A DNA stretch of 64,000 nucleotides from Gillisella vitis (GCA_009744235.1 WPHV01000006.1:1-64000), one strand, 5' to 3'. Counted from the stretch's first letter, positions 1 to 8,592 are shown. The notes: generated from the letters alone by a model not told the origin. Numbers and translations are program-made.

Positions 1-63
1 GCCCGCCTCATGCTCCTTCAGAATGCCGATGATCTGTTCGTCTGTAAAACGGTTGCGCTTCAT
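1..63 (-). CDS. IS3-family transposase OrfA, N-terminal fragment (cut by window edge)
   Basis: Reading leftwards from an ATG at 63, the 21 visible codons give MKRNRFTDEQIIGILKEHEA followed by G. This is the characteristic start of the OrfA helix-turn-helix protein of IS3-family elements (IS407-like subgroup), which binds the element ends and normally makes the active OrfAB transposase by frameshifting. The start has a plausible ribosome-binding site (AGAGGACCAGGG). The rest of the element lies outside the window, so whether it is intact cannot be said. Family recognition is by motif only. Confidence 0.8.
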   Translation of the reverse strand, partial: MKRNRFTDEQIIGILKEHEAG

Positions 64-127
64 TCCCTGGTCCTCTCAATGGGCCAGAGCTTACTTCAAA
101 ATGGATTATTTAAACGGGGCAAGGTCA
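1..127 (-). mobile_element. IS3-family element, promoter end (partial)
   Basis: The 64 bases before the OrfA start have the look of an IS3/IS407-group end. On the minus strand they begin near 127 with TGACCTTGCCCCGTTTAAAT and run into the OrfA ribosome-binding site. Immediately beyond 127, an IS5-family transposase reading frame starts without its N-terminus. The junction therefore looks like an IS3 element inserted into, or deleted up against, the IS5 copy. The exact terminal base is inferred, because the other end is not visible. Confidence 0.55.
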
Positions 128-1151
128 TCTCGAGAAGCTGAACAGCATTATCCCGTGGCCGGTGTTCGAGAAGCCGCTGGCCAAGGCGCTGAAGCGATCG
201 GATGGATCAAAGGGCGGGCGTCCGCCGTTTCCGGCTGTGCTGATGTTCAAGATCCTTGTGCTCCAGGCGCTCTATAATCTCTCCGACGACCAGGCCGAGT
301 TCGTCATCCAGGACCGGCTTTCGTTTATGCGGTTCCTGGGGCTCGGCCTTTCCGACAAGGTGCCGGACGCCAAGACGATCTGGCTGTTTCGCGAAAGCCT
401 TGTACGAGCCGGTGCCATCGACAATCTGTTTGCACGTTTCGACAAGCATCTCTCGCGGTCCGGGTATCTGGCCAAGGGCGGGCAGATCGTCGATGCGACG
501 ATCATCCAGGCACTGAGGCAGCACAACAGCCAGGACGAGAAGCAAGCGATCAAGGCCGGAGAGATACCGCAGGACTGGAAGGAGAAACCCGCCAAACTTG
601 CCCAGAAGGATCGGGATGCGCGTTGGACTGTGAAATATTCCAAAGCAAAGCAGCCGACGGAAATCCCGACATCAGCACCAACGAAGACCCACGACATTGC
701 CATTCCGATGTTCGGTTACAAGAATCATGCGGGCATTGACCGGGCGCATGGCTTCATCCGGTGATGGACGGCGACGAGCGCGAGCGCCCATGACGGCGCT
801 CAGCTCAGGAACGTCGTGACCAAGGACAATACCGCCTCGACGGTCTGGGCCGATAGCGCCTATCGCTCCAAGACCAACGAGGACTGGCTGAAAGACAATG
901 GCCTGAAGTCGGACATCCACCAGCGAAAGCCAGAGGGCAGGCCAATGCCGGAAACGATATCGCGGGCAAACGGGCGACGATCCAAGATCAGGTCCGCTGT
1001 CGAGCATGTCTTTGCCAGGCAGAAGGACAAGATGAAGCTCTTCATCCGAACGATTGGGATTGGCAGGGCCAAGGTGAAGATCGGCATGGCCAATATCGCC
1101 TACAACATGCTCCGATACGTGTTCCACGAAGGTCGCCGTGTCGCCGCATGA
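128..1151 (+). pseudogene. IS5-family transposase, 5'-truncated and interrupted by a stop codon
   Basis: One frame (codons starting at multiples of 3) reads from about 129 to 1151 and encodes an IS5-type DDE transposase: LEKLNSIIPWPVFEKPL at the start, VDATIIQA (first Asp), WADSAYRS (second Asp) and VEHVFARQKD (Glu). Two lesions disable it. The N-terminal residues are missing, because the frame meets a TAA at 111-113 inside the neighbouring IS3 end. A TGA at 762-764 interrupts the frame after HGFIR, where relatives have Arg-Arg/Lys, consistent with a CGA-to-TGA mutation. Downstream codons continue the same frame without a shift, so the damage looks recent. About 120 bases follow before the putative right end near 1270 (minus-strand start GGACACCTCGATTTACC). 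Confidence 0.85.
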
Positions 1152-1270
1152 CGCTTGCCGCCCCGCAAGGGGCAGGAATGCCGAAATCAACAGTTCAAAA
1201 ATCGCCGCTAAACGCGACGGTAGGCTCAGATCGCCCCATCACCGCAGGAAATCGGGGTAAATCGAGGTGT

Positions 1271-1308
1271 CCAGATGGCTTTGGTGGGTGAGTGACCAAG
1301 CCATCTGG
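1271..1308. terminator. Hairpin between IS5 remnant and MFS gene, possible terminator
   Basis: CCAGATGGCT at 1271-1280 pairs with AGCCATCTGG at 1299-1308, extended inward by TGGT/ACCA across one bulged base. It lies 10 bases beyond the stop of the minus-strand transporter gene and could end its transcript. No T-run follows on either strand, so an intrinsic terminator is not certain. It might instead be host DNA flanking the IS. Confidence 0.45.
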
Positions 1309-1318
1309 GATCGTATTG

Positions 1319-2701
1319 TCAGGGAGAGAGTTCCTCAAGAACGCGGTCTTTGGTCTCCACTGCGAAGAGAGCCGTTACGAGAGCACCAATTAGCAGAATT
1401 ACCGCGAAAGCCCCGAAAACATATTGGATGCCCATTGAGGTCATCACCCAGCCGACAGCGATCGGGCCAGCCGACGATCCGAGCCGTAGCCAGGCGCTAC
1501 CTGTGCCCGTGCCGATCGCACGCAGACGTGTCGGGTAGATCTCCGAGGAATAAAGGTACAGCGAAAACGTTACAGTCTGGACAATCGCATACGAAAGTCC
1601 CGCGAGAACCAGAACCTGAATTGCTGACGTCGCTCCTAGCCACGCGAGAATGATCAGCGGGATCGGTGCGATCATAAGCGCGCCGGTATACCAGCGTTTA
1701 CGGCCAACTTTGTCGATGAGCAATGCGCAAATAATCGCCGCGATGACGCCACCGACCGAGGTGATAAAGCCGTAGAGGATACTTGTTTCCAGCGGAAGAT
1801 TGAATGTCTGGCGATAAAGGGTCGGAAGCCAGGTGATCGTCCCATTGGCCACCATATAAGCGCAGAACCACATCGCCCATATTGATAACGTGCGCTTCAG
1901 ATAAATGCCCTGAAACAGTTCGCGCCAGTCGGATTTGCGACGCATGGGCGCGGCGACGATTTTTGGTTCAGGCAGTTCGTTGCCGGCGGCCCGGGCGCTG
2001 TTCTCCAACTTGGCGACGATACGATCAGCTTCTTCATACCGACCATTGGCAACCAACCAGCGAGGAGATTCATGCAGGAACCAGCGCAGGGGGATCATCA
2101 GCATCGCGGGAACCAGGCCGACGGCGAACATGGCTTTCCAACCATAGAGCGGAACCATGAAGTATCCGATCAAGCCTGCGCCCACCAAGCCAAGCAGAAA
2201 CATGACCTCGTATAATAGAAAGAAACGGCCGCGCCCTTTTGAGCCGATCAGCTCGTTGATATAAGCGCTGGCGACCGGCACTTCACCGCCGGTTCCAATG
2301 CCTTGTACGAACCGGAATGCCATCATCATGCCGGCGCCTGCTGCAAACAAGCACGCAATATCCATGCTGACAAAAAGCAGAATGGTGAACAGCAGGACTT
2401 TCAAGCGGCCAATCTTTTCAGCCATCCAACCGAAGCAGACCGCGCCAATTAACTGCCCGAGATAGCCCATGGACAGGATCATGCCGGTTTGTCCCGGAGT
2501 GAGGTTCCATTCGCGAACCAGAACCGGCATGGCATAGGCGATTGCGATGACGGTGTAGCCGTCAAAGAAGGTTGCAGCGCCGACAATGTTCCGCGCCCAG
2601 AAAACCTCGCGGGTGACGGGCAGCCTTTCAAGGCGCGCACTAATTTCAGCTTGCGGGTCAACAAGCGGCGACGCCGCCGTGATCCGTTGTTCAATATTCA
2701 T
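1319..2701 (-). CDS. MFS transporter of the sugar/organic-acid type
   Basis: A 460-residue inner-membrane carrier with about twelve hydrophobic segments. Major facilitator signatures are present: GWMAEKIGRLKVL in the first cytoplasmic loop, the family-specific HESPRWLVANGRYEEA after segment 6, and DKVGRKRWYTG between segments 8 and 9. These place it in the sugar-transporter/aromatic-acid branch, which usually works as a proton symporter. The start at 2701 has a strong ribosome-binding site (GGGAGGATATC). It is transcribed in the same direction as the upstream DHDPS-family gene, 317 bases away. Together with the LacI regulator they look like an uptake-and-cleavage unit for a sugar acid or keto acid. 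The substrate cannot be read from sequence. Confidence 0.85.
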   Translation of the reverse strand: MNIEQRITAASPLVDPQAEISARLERLPVTREVFWARNIVGAATFFDGYTVIAIAYAMPVLVREWNLTPGQTGMILSMGYLGQLIGAVCFGWMAEKIGRLKVLLFTILLFVSMDIACLFAAGAGMMMAFRFVQGIGTGGEVPVASAYINELIGSKGRGRFFLLYEVMFLLGLVGAGLIGYFMVPLYGWKAMFAVGLVPAMLMIPLRWFLHESPRWLVANGRYEEADRIVAKLENSARAAGNELPEPKIVAAPMRRKSDWRELFQGIYLKRTLSIWAMWFCAYMVANGTITWLPTLYRQTFNLPLETSILYGFITSVGGVIAAIICALLIDKVGRKRWYTGALMIAPIPLIILAWLGATSAIQVLVLAGLSYAIVQTVTFSLYLYSSEIYPTRLRAIGTGTGSAWLRLGSSAGPIAVGWVMTSMGIQYVFGAFAVILLIGALVTALFAVETKDRVLEELSP

Positions 2702-2913
2702 GATATCCTCCCTCTGCCTGGCTCATTCTCCCAGCCGGCGTCGAACCTACGCGTTGATCGTCTCGACTTCTGGATTTGGACACAGGATGACCGAGAATCC
2801 GGAAGACGCGGCTCTTCACGGTGAGGTGCGCACCAAGCATAGCAGTCGGTGCGGATGCGGTGCATCACTCCCAGATGCGGCCGCAATATCCTCCCCTTGG
2901 AATGCCCCCGCCT

Positions 2914-2948
2914 GATACGAACGATCATTGAAATGACCGTTCGTATTC
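2914..2948. repeat. Palindromic repeat, type GATACGAA...TTCGTATC (copy 1)
   Basis: Within the 317-base gap between the transporter and the DHDPS-family gene. GATACGAACGATCATT pairs with AATGACCGTTCGTATTC, with a GA loop and one internal mismatch. A second copy with the same TCATTGAA core lies at 5209-5243. It sits about 70 bases beyond the stop of the DHDPS-family gene, so it may also end or stabilise that transcript. The rest of 2702-3018 shows no gene; an open frame there runs antisense and has no supporting features. Confidence 0.7.
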
Positions 2949-3018
2949 CTTTGTTGCCAGCAAGGCGAAGATGCGAAAGCATCGTCACGCCTTGGTATGA
3001 CAAGCGGGGAGTTGCGGA

Positions 3019-3966
3019 CTATTCGGCCGCCATCAGTTGCTCAACGCGACCGATTCCGGCAGCATCGAAGGCCGCAAAGATTTCAGCTTCAGCCTTCTCG
3101 CCGAGATTCTTCAGGGGCTCGCGGATTGTGGCGTGCTCCAGAACGCCACGATGGACGAGACCGAGCTTGAGAGCCACGGTGCCCTCCATGTGAGAACCCC
3201 GATGGTACACGGCTCGGGTAACCGGAAGGAGTTGCTCGAAAAATTTGCGTGCTTCGGGATAGTTCTGCGCCTTGCCCGCCTTGATCAGGTCGATCAGGAG
3301 CTCCGGGGCGATATTTCCGTAACCGACGAGCAGGCCGTCAACATCGAACATCGTCGGCAGCAACCACTCGTCGTGGCAACTCAGGATTTGAAGGTTGGGA
3401 TTGGCCTTTTTGAGCTCCGGGATCTCAACGTACCAGCGCTTCATGTTGCGCACACCGTTCTTGGTGGCAACGACGCCATCCTGGGTCGCGATTGCAAGCT
3501 GGGTGTCCAGGTCATAGGACGCTTTGGTCGCATCCGGATACTGGAAGAGAATGCATTGCAGACCGGATTCCTGCCAGATCGCCTTGTAGCGATCCTGTGG
3601 GGCGCCCTTCTGGAAGCCGAACCGGAGCCAACCATGGTTAGGATAAACCAATGCGCCAGTTGCCCCGGCTGCCTTGCACTTCTTGGCTTCTTCCGCTGCG
3701 ACCCGGGTGCCTTCACCGGTGATACCAGCAATGATCGGAATCCGACCGTCGACGGCCTCTACATAGGTGCGGATGAGCTTCAATCGCTCTTCTTCCGTCA
3801 GGAAAGTGCCTTCGCCGGCATGACCAAGAATGACAAGGCTTTTCACGCCGTCCATTCCCGCAAGCCATTTGGCGATGCGGGTATTGGCAGCATAATCAAC
3901 CTCGCCATCGCGGGTGAAGGCAGTGACTGGTGCCGGGCTGAGCCCTCTCATGTCCATTGGTTGCAT
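3019..3966 (-). CDS. Dihydrodipicolinate synthase/N-acetylneuraminate lyase family protein
   Basis: A 315-residue TIM-barrel aldolase/dehydratase. The start at 3966 was chosen for its ribosome-binding site (GAGGAGATACCC); longer upstream starts lack one. The family signature GHAGEGTFLTEEER lies near residues 48-61, with Ala-Gly-Glu in place of the commoner Thr-Thr-Gly-Glu. Tyr143 (FQYPD) and Lys169 (VVATKNG) match the proton-relay Tyr and Schiff-base Lys. Members act on pyruvate-derived keto acids such as KDG, sialic acid or dehydro-deoxyglucarate. The pairing with an MFS carrier and a LacI regulator argues for sugar-acid catabolism rather than lysine synthesis. The substrate is not determined. 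Confidence 0.85.
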   Translation of the reverse strand: MQPMDMRGLSPAPVTAFTRDGEVDYAANTRIAKWLAGMDGVKSLVILGHAGEGTFLTEEERLKLIRTYVEAVDGRIPIIAGITGEGTRVAAEEAKKCKAAGATGALVYPNHGWLRFGFQKGAPQDRYKAIWQESGLQCILFQYPDATKASYDLDTQLAIATQDGVVATKNGVRNMKRWYVEIPELKKANPNLQILSCHDEWLLPTMFDVDGLLVGYGNIAPELLIDLIKAGKAQNYPEARKFFEQLLPVTRAVYHRGSHMEGTVALKLGLVHRGVLEHATIREPLKNLGEKAEAEIFAAFDAAGIGRVEQLMAAE

Positions 3967-4026
3967 CGGGTATCTCCTCCTCAGATAGCCGCCGCCCGCT
4001 TTAGCGACCGGCGATAGGATCGTTAA

Positions 4027-4040
4027 TGGGAACGTTCCCA
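4027..4040. promoter_or_regulatory. LacI-family operator, perfect 14-bp palindrome
   Basis: TGGGAACGTTCCCA is a perfect palindrome with the central CG step typical of LacI/GalR operators. It lies 60 bases upstream of the DHDPS-family start and about 90 bases upstream of the divergent LacI-family gene. It is therefore well placed for control of the catabolic gene and for autoregulation. Confidence 0.8.
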
Positions 4041-4128
4041 ATATCGGTTCTGATTTTACTGGAGTCAATATTTTTTTTAATGCATGGTTGAAACTGCAAT
4101 TGCGCAGGGCTTCAGCGGAGAATGTGGA

Positions 4129-5160
4129 ATGACTGTAAGGACCGAAGATGCAGGGCGTCTGGGACGCGTGACAATTCTCGATGTCGCGTCGGCTGCCGGT
4201 GTCTCAAAATCGACGGTATCGCGCATTCTGGATGAGCGGCTTCCCCGTTCCGATAACGATACGGCGCGTCGCGTCCGCAAGATTGCAGAAGAGCTGGGAT
4301 ATGTGCGGGATATCTCGGCGGCGAGCTTGAGGCGTGGTAGCACAATGACTGTCGGGATCATCGTGCCCCGCTTGACCGATACGGTCATGGCCATGCTTTA
4401 CGAATCGCTGGCCAAGGCCTGTAGCAGAAGTGGCCGCTTTGCAATTGTCGCGACAACCGATGACAAGCCAAGAGCAGACAGGCTTGCTGCCGAATCACTT
4501 TTGAACCGTGGTGTCGATGGGCTCATCCTGTCGACAGCGCGTCTGGATGATGATTTTCCTGACGACCTCATCGCTCGGGGAGTGCCCCATGTCTTCGCAC
4601 TTCGCACGGCTGGTGCAAGCCTCTGTTCCGTGGGCGATGACAGGTTGGGCGGGTACCTGGCAACACGCCACCTGATAGACCTGGGCCATCGGCATATTGG
4701 GGTGATTGCAGGGCCATCTTATGCTTCCAGCTCGGTCGGGCGGGTGGAAGGCTACAAGCAGGCTATGCAAGAAGCAGGACTTCCGGTCTTTCCAGAGGCA
4801 ATCGTTCCATCGACCTTCGGGATCGACGCCGGCGCGGAAGCCGCAGAATGTCTGATGCGGTTGGAAAATCGTCCGACAGCAATCTTTGCCGTCAACGACA
4901 ACACGGCTATCGGCGCGCTCTCGGGCCTTTCGCGTCTTGGAATTTCAGTACCCCATGAGGTTTCCGTGGTCGGATATAATGACATTCCGATCGTCAATCA
5001 TCTCCCCATTCCGCTGACAACGGTCCGGGTTCCCTTCGACCAGATCGCATCGCATGCTTTGGATCTATTGCTGAGTGAGGCGGTCACGGCTGAAGACAGG
5101 ATACGGATCTCGGCTCCGACGCTTATCCCGCGCAAATCGACGTCGAAGCCGGCGCTGTAG
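4129..5160 (+). CDS. LacI-family transcriptional regulator
   Basis: A 343-residue repressor-type regulator. The N-terminal helix-turn-helix reads VTILDVASAAGVSKSTVSRI and is followed by the hinge region. The remainder is a periplasmic-binding-protein-like sensor domain (VGIIVPRLTDTVMAMLY, then HRHIGVIAGP and IFAVNDNTAIGAL). The start at 4129 has GGAG eight bases upstream; an earlier in-frame ATG at 4084 follows an A/T run with no ribosome-binding site. It is divergent from the DHDPS-family gene and shares the operator at 4027-4040. The inducer is probably the substrate or a product of that enzyme (inference). Confidence 0.88.
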   Translation: MTVRTEDAGRLGRVTILDVASAAGVSKSTVSRILDERLPRSDNDTARRVRKIAEELGYVRDISAASLRRGSTMTVGIIVPRLTDTVMAMLYESLAKACSRSGRFAIVATTDDKPRADRLAAESLLNRGVDGLILSTARLDDDFPDDLIARGVPHVFALRTAGASLCSVGDDRLGGYLATRHLIDLGHRHIGVIAGPSYASSSVGRVEGYKQAMQEAGLPVFPEAIVPSTFGIDAGAEAAECLMRLENRPTAIFAVNDNTAIGALSGLSRLGISVPHEVSVVGYNDIPIVNHLPIPLTTVRVPFDQIASHALDLLLSEAVTAEDRIRISAPTLIPRKSTSKPAL

Positions 5161-5171
5161 CACGTTATGCC

Positions 5172-5243
5172 AGCTGCATAATTTTCTCTTTCAACCGATG
5201 GAGGGAATGATACGAAGATTCATTGAAAATGACTCTTCGTATC
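5172..5243. repeat. Half mosaic repeat followed by GATACGAA...TTCGTATC palindrome (copy 2)
   Basis: CTGCATAATTTTCTCTTTCA at about 5174-5193 is the left half of the CTGCATAAT-type repeat found elsewhere in this window; its right half is missing. Directly after it, GATACGAAGATTCATT (5209-5224) pairs with AATGACTCTTCGTATC (5228-5243) around a GAA loop. The last bases overlap the stop codon of the minus-strand gene at 5242, so the hairpin may terminate transcripts from both sides. Confidence 0.75.
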
Positions 5244-6246
5244 AGTGAGACGGTACGTCGCAGATCGGAATGGGACGGGGTGGAGGTGCGGGATGATCCT
5301 GCTTGTATTGAGCGATAATCGGCTCGAGCTTTTCCTTGGGCCAGAATGTCGGGGTGCCAATTTCCTTCAGGCAGGCATTATTCCAATAGGTCTTATTCGC
5401 TGACGAGGATCGGCCTGCCGCCAAGTCCCGGGACACTGCGTTGATGTCTCGCGACTCAGGATAGATGTAGAGGGTTGTGGGGTTATCCTTGACCAGCGAC
5501 AGGACTTGAGGCGCATCGTCGGGCGACCAACTTGTGCAGCCGTCACTGCGACCAGCGGGGTAAGTGACGAGATTACCGCGCGGGACATAGCCATCTCGAT
5601 TGGCATAGCTGCTCTCAGGCTTTTTCAGCATGCAAATCCCGGAGACCAATGCCGCCGCATGCCCGCCAATAGCCCGCTGGCGGGCATTGGCGGTCTCACC
5701 GGTTCCATCGAACTGTACGAAAGAACGCGTCAGGAAAGACTCCTGATTGGCCGAGGTGCGGTAGTAGCCTTTGAAGGACGTCTTGATTTCGCTCGTCATG
5801 TAAGCGCCGCCCGCCGTCAGATTTGAATCCAGGGCGTTGCCAAAGTTCTTGGCGCATTCTCGTCCGTTTGAAAAATTGACCACGCCCCCGAGATTGCGCC
5901 CGCCGCCATGTCCCGCTGATATAACCCGAAAGGACTGTTCCGCCTCGCAGATGACATAGAAGCGGCCCCCGGAGACGCTATCGGTACGGTCGTTTGGTCG
6001 TGTGGCATCCATCGCGAAGTAACACGCGTTCCGGACCTTCCCTTCCGCCACTCTCTCCAGGTAGAGCGCACGCGCCCTCTCCAGGACGACAGGGGCGATC
6101 TGCCCGGTTCCTTCTCCCGCATGGTTTTTCAGCCAGTCTGGAAGGTGTGATTGTCCTTCTGACGCCATTGCCAGGGAGGATGCCGATGATAAAGCGAAGA
6201 CGGAGAAAAGTCTGATGAATTTGAAAAAATTGGGAGTGAATTTCAT
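5242..6246 (-). CDS. Secreted YkuD-like murein L,D-transpeptidase family protein
   Basis: A 334-residue exported protein. The N-terminus is a signal peptide (hydrophobic segment ending ASSLAMA before SEG). The start at 6246 is preferred over 6252 for spacing from AGGA. The body matches the YkuD_2 group: GGRFYVICEAEQSFRVISAG, then GGAYMTSEIKTSFKGYYRTS, ANARQRAIGGHAA and GRSDGCTSWSP. The Cys in the last motif is the expected nucleophile, with the His of GGHAA nearby. Such proteins act in the periplasm on peptidoglycan stem peptides, though few of this subgroup have proven activity. It stands alone, convergent with lacI. Confidence 0.8.
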   Translation of the reverse strand: MKFTPNFFKFIRLFSVFALSSASSLAMASEGQSHLPDWLKNHAGEGTGQIAPVVLERARALYLERVAEGKVRNACYFAMDATRPNDRTDSVSGGRFYVICEAEQSFRVISAGHGGGRNLGGVVNFSNGRECAKNFGNALDSNLTAGGAYMTSEIKTSFKGYYRTSANQESFLTRSFVQFDGTGETANARQRAIGGHAAALVSGICMLKKPESSYANRDGYVPRGNLVTYPAGRSDGCTSWSPDDAPQVLSLVKDNPTTLYIYPESRDINAVSRDLAAGRSSSANKTYWNNACLKEIGTPTFWPKEKLEPIIAQYKQDHPAPPPRPIPICDVPSH

Positions 6247-6310
6247 GCGCATCTTCCTGAAACATCCGTTGCTTTGCGAATCTTACCGAGGCTGAAACCC
6301 ACTGGCAGGA

Positions 6311-6379
6311 TGCTGTAGCACTCTAAATTTGCTGCATAATCCTCTCCTCAAATCGGGTCAGATTTAAGGAATGATGCAG
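6311..6379. repeat. CTGCATAAT-type mosaic repeat (diverged copy)
   Basis: GCTGTAGCACTCTAAATTTG leads into CTGCATAATCCTCTCCTCAA, then AATCGGGTCAGATTTAAGGA and ATGATGCAG. The ends CTGCAT/ATGCAG and the centre AAATC/GATTT still pair, but the arms have decayed. The GCTGTAGCACT part is a remnant of the second module seen intact at 48447-48490. Confidence 0.7.
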
Positions 6380-6421
6380 TCAAGAATGTTCAGGGATTGA
6401 TGATTGGCAACATGCCTTGCA

Positions 6422-6452
6422 AATAGCCGGGTTTTGGAAAAACCCGGCTATT
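6422..6452 (-). terminator. Terminator hairpin downstream of iolG
   Basis: AATAGCCGGGTTTT pairs perfectly with AAAACCCGGCTATT over 14 bp with a three-base loop, 22 bases past the iolG stop. Confidence 0.75.
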
Positions 6453-6473
6453 AACCTTTGGGGACACTCTCGA

Positions 6474-7463
6474 TTACAGCGTAACGACGATCTTTTCCTT
6501 GGCAGCCTTAACTGCCGCATCCGCCAGCTTCAGCGCAATCAAGCCATCTTCAATGGATGGAGACGGTGCCTTTCCGTTTTCAGTAAAGTCAAGGAACGCC
6601 GAGATTTCCGCCGCATAAGCCGCCGTGTAGCGGGTCATGAAGAAATCATGCAGCGGCGGGCGGGTGTAGCCGTCCTTGGTGGCGATCTCAATGGAGACCG
6701 GGCGCTGATTTTCAGCGGCTACCGAGCCTTCCGAACCATGGACTTCAATGCGCTGGTCATAGCCATAGGTGGCGCGGCGCGAGTTGGAGATAATCGCCTG
6801 ACGGCCAGACGCCGTGGTCAGCACCAGGCTGGCGCTATCAAAATCGCCCAGTTCGCCAATCTTCGGATCTACCAGCACGGCAGCCGATGCCATGACCGAG
6901 GTGATTTCTTCACCCAGCAGGAAGCGGGCAATGTCGAAATCATGAATGGTCATATCGCGGAAGATACCGCCGGAGACCTTGATATAGTCTGGCGGCGGCG
7001 CACCGGGGTCGCGGCTGGTGATGGTGACCATTTCGACCTTGCCGATCTTGCCATCATCAATCGCCTTGCGAACCGCCTGAAAATGGGGATCGAAACGACG
7101 GTTAAAGCCCAGCATCACCTTGCCGCCGTTGGCACGCACCACCTCGGCGCAGGCTTCTGCCCGCTTCACATCCAGATCAATCGGCTTTTCGCAGAACACG
7201 GCCTTGCCAGCGGCGGTGAACCGTTCGATCAGATCGGAATGGGTGTTGGTGGGGGTGCAGATCAGCACAGCATCAATCGATGCATCGGCCTCAATCTCTT
7301 CAATGGTCTTGACCGCTGCACCATAGGCATCGGCAATCGCCTTGGCGGCTTCTGGGAAAGCATCCGCAACGGCCACCAATTGGGCGCGCTTGTCTTCGCC
7401 AATGGCCTTGGCATGCACCTTGCCGATACGGCCTGCGCCCAGAAGGGCCAGTTTCTTTACCAT
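6474..7463 (-). CDS. iolG: myo-inositol 2-dehydrogenase
   Basis: A 329-residue NAD-dependent Gfo/Idh/MocA-family oxidoreductase that oxidises myo-inositol to 2-keto-myo-inositol, the first step of inositol breakdown. The Rossmann glycine motif GAGRIG is at residues 9-14, the family Lys motif CEKPID at 91-96, and the catalytic Asp/His region FRDMTIHDFDIARF near 167-180. The start at 7463 has GGGAGGAGAAG upstream; the longer frame from 7514 has no such site. It is divergent from the RpiR-type regulator and the iolCDEB operon, and is probably repressed through the site at 7580-7598. Confidence 0.92.
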   Translation of the reverse strand: MVKKLALLGAGRIGKVHAKAIGEDKRAQLVAVADAFPEAAKAIADAYGAAVKTIEEIEADASIDAVLICTPTNTHSDLIERFTAAGKAVFCEKPIDLDVKRAEACAEVVRANGGKVMLGFNRRFDPHFQAVRKAIDDGKIGKVEMVTITSRDPGAPPPDYIKVSGGIFRDMTIHDFDIARFLLGEEITSVMASAAVLVDPKIGELGDFDSASLVLTTASGRQAIISNSRRATYGYDQRIEVHGSEGSVAAENQRPVSIEIATKDGYTRPPLHDFFMTRYTAAYAAEISAFLDFTENGKAPSPSIEDGLIALKLADAAVKAAKEKIVVTL

Positions 7464-7579
7464 CGTTCTTCTCCTCCCTGGCCTGCACCCGATGGGGCGC
7501 AAAGCACATGACACGTTAAAATCTCAAACCAAACGACACGAACCATGACAATCGCCAGCTCTTGCGTCACTCCTCGTTT

Positions 7580-7598
7580 GGAATATACGTTCTATTTT
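7580..7598. promoter_or_regulatory. Candidate IolR/RpiR operator upstream of iolG and the regulator
   Basis: GGAATATACGTTCTATTTT fits the GGAA-N6-TTCC motif reported for the IolR repressor of Sinorhizobium meliloti at seven of eight fixed positions. A closely similar site (14 of 19 identical) lies at 8593-8611 ahead of iolC. The assignment is by resemblance. Confidence 0.55.
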
Positions 7599-7702
7599 GC
7601 TAGATTGGGATCGTGTTTATGTCAAGGCAGGCTGTGATGCCGCCTCGACAGGTTTCACGCCATTACCACCCCCGTGCCAACACTTGAGGCCCTATATCCG
7701 CC

Positions 7703-8566
7703 ATGTCAGAAACAATGATGTCAGACACAATGCCGCAGGGCATCGATACCGACAGCATCAAAGCCCCCGACAGCGTCAAGGCGTTTGAAGAGCGGCTGAT
7801 GCAGGTCTCGGACACGCTGCCCAAGCGGCTCAAGCAATGCGCGGACTATGTGGCCGCCAATAAGGACCGCATTGCCGTCTCGACTGTGGCCGAAATGGCG
7901 GAAGGGGCAGGCGTGCAGCCCTCTGCCTTTATGCGCTTTTGCCAAATATTTGGTTTTTCTGGATTTTCCGAGATGCAAAAGCTGTTTCGGGATTCCTTCG
8001 TCGGTGGCTGGCCGGATTATTCCACCCGCCTGCATCATTTGCGGGAAACAGCATCTGGCAGCCCATCGGCGCTTTTGGCAGAGTTTGTCGAGGCGGGGCG
8101 CGTATCGCTGGAAGGATTGCTGCAAACGGTCGATCCGCAACTGCTGGAAAAGGCCGTGGCCTGCCTCGGCACGGCTGGAATGATCCATATTGTCGGCCTG
8201 CGCCGCTCCTTTCCGGTGGCAAGCTATATTGCCTATGCTTTTGAAAAAATGGCAGTTCCAGCCATGTTGCACAGTGGCGTTGGCAAGCTGGAAAGCCAGC
8301 ATGCCATCCGCGAGGGCGATGTGGTGCTGGCCATTACCTTTGCGCCCTATTCGACCGAGACGCTGGATCTGGTTGAGCAGGTCTCAGCGCGAGGTATTTC
8401 TGTGGTGGCGATTACCGATACTGTGGTCAATCCGCTTCGCAAACTGGGGGCAATAACCCTCTCAGTCGCCGAGGTGGATTTTGGGGCGTTTCGCTCACTC
8501 TCTGCCACGCTCTGTCTGGCCATTGCGCTCTCGGTTGCGGTGGGAACGGCCCGACAACAGGACTGA
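7703..8566 (+). CDS. iolR: RpiR-family regulator, probable inositol-catabolism repressor
   Basis: A 287-residue regulator with an N-terminal RpiR/HTH_6 helix-turn-helix (residues about 25-100; CADYVAANKDRIAVSTVAEM then QPSAFMRFCQIFGFSGFSEM) and a C-terminal SIS sugar-phosphate-binding domain (IHIVGLRRSFPVASYIAYAF; VVLAITFAPYSTETLDLVEQ). In rhizobia the inositol regulator is of this family, and its position between iolG and iolC makes IolR the natural assignment. The ligand is likely a phosphorylated inositol intermediate. It has no strong ribosome-binding site, and an in-frame ATG 15 bases further on is an alternative start. Confidence 0.82.
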   Translation: MSETMMSDTMPQGIDTDSIKAPDSVKAFEERLMQVSDTLPKRLKQCADYVAANKDRIAVSTVAEMAEGAGVQPSAFMRFCQIFGFSGFSEMQKLFRDSFVGGWPDYSTRLHHLRETASGSPSALLAEFVEAGRVSLEGLLQTVDPQLLEKAVACLGTAGMIHIVGLRRSFPVASYIAYAFEKMAVPAMLHSGVGKLESQHAIREGDVVLAITFAPYSTETLDLVEQVSARGISVVAITDTVVNPLRKLGAITLSVAEVDFGAFRSLSATLCLAIALSVAVGTARQQD

Positions 8567-8592
8567 ACATTTGTGTTGATGGGCTCAGAAAT

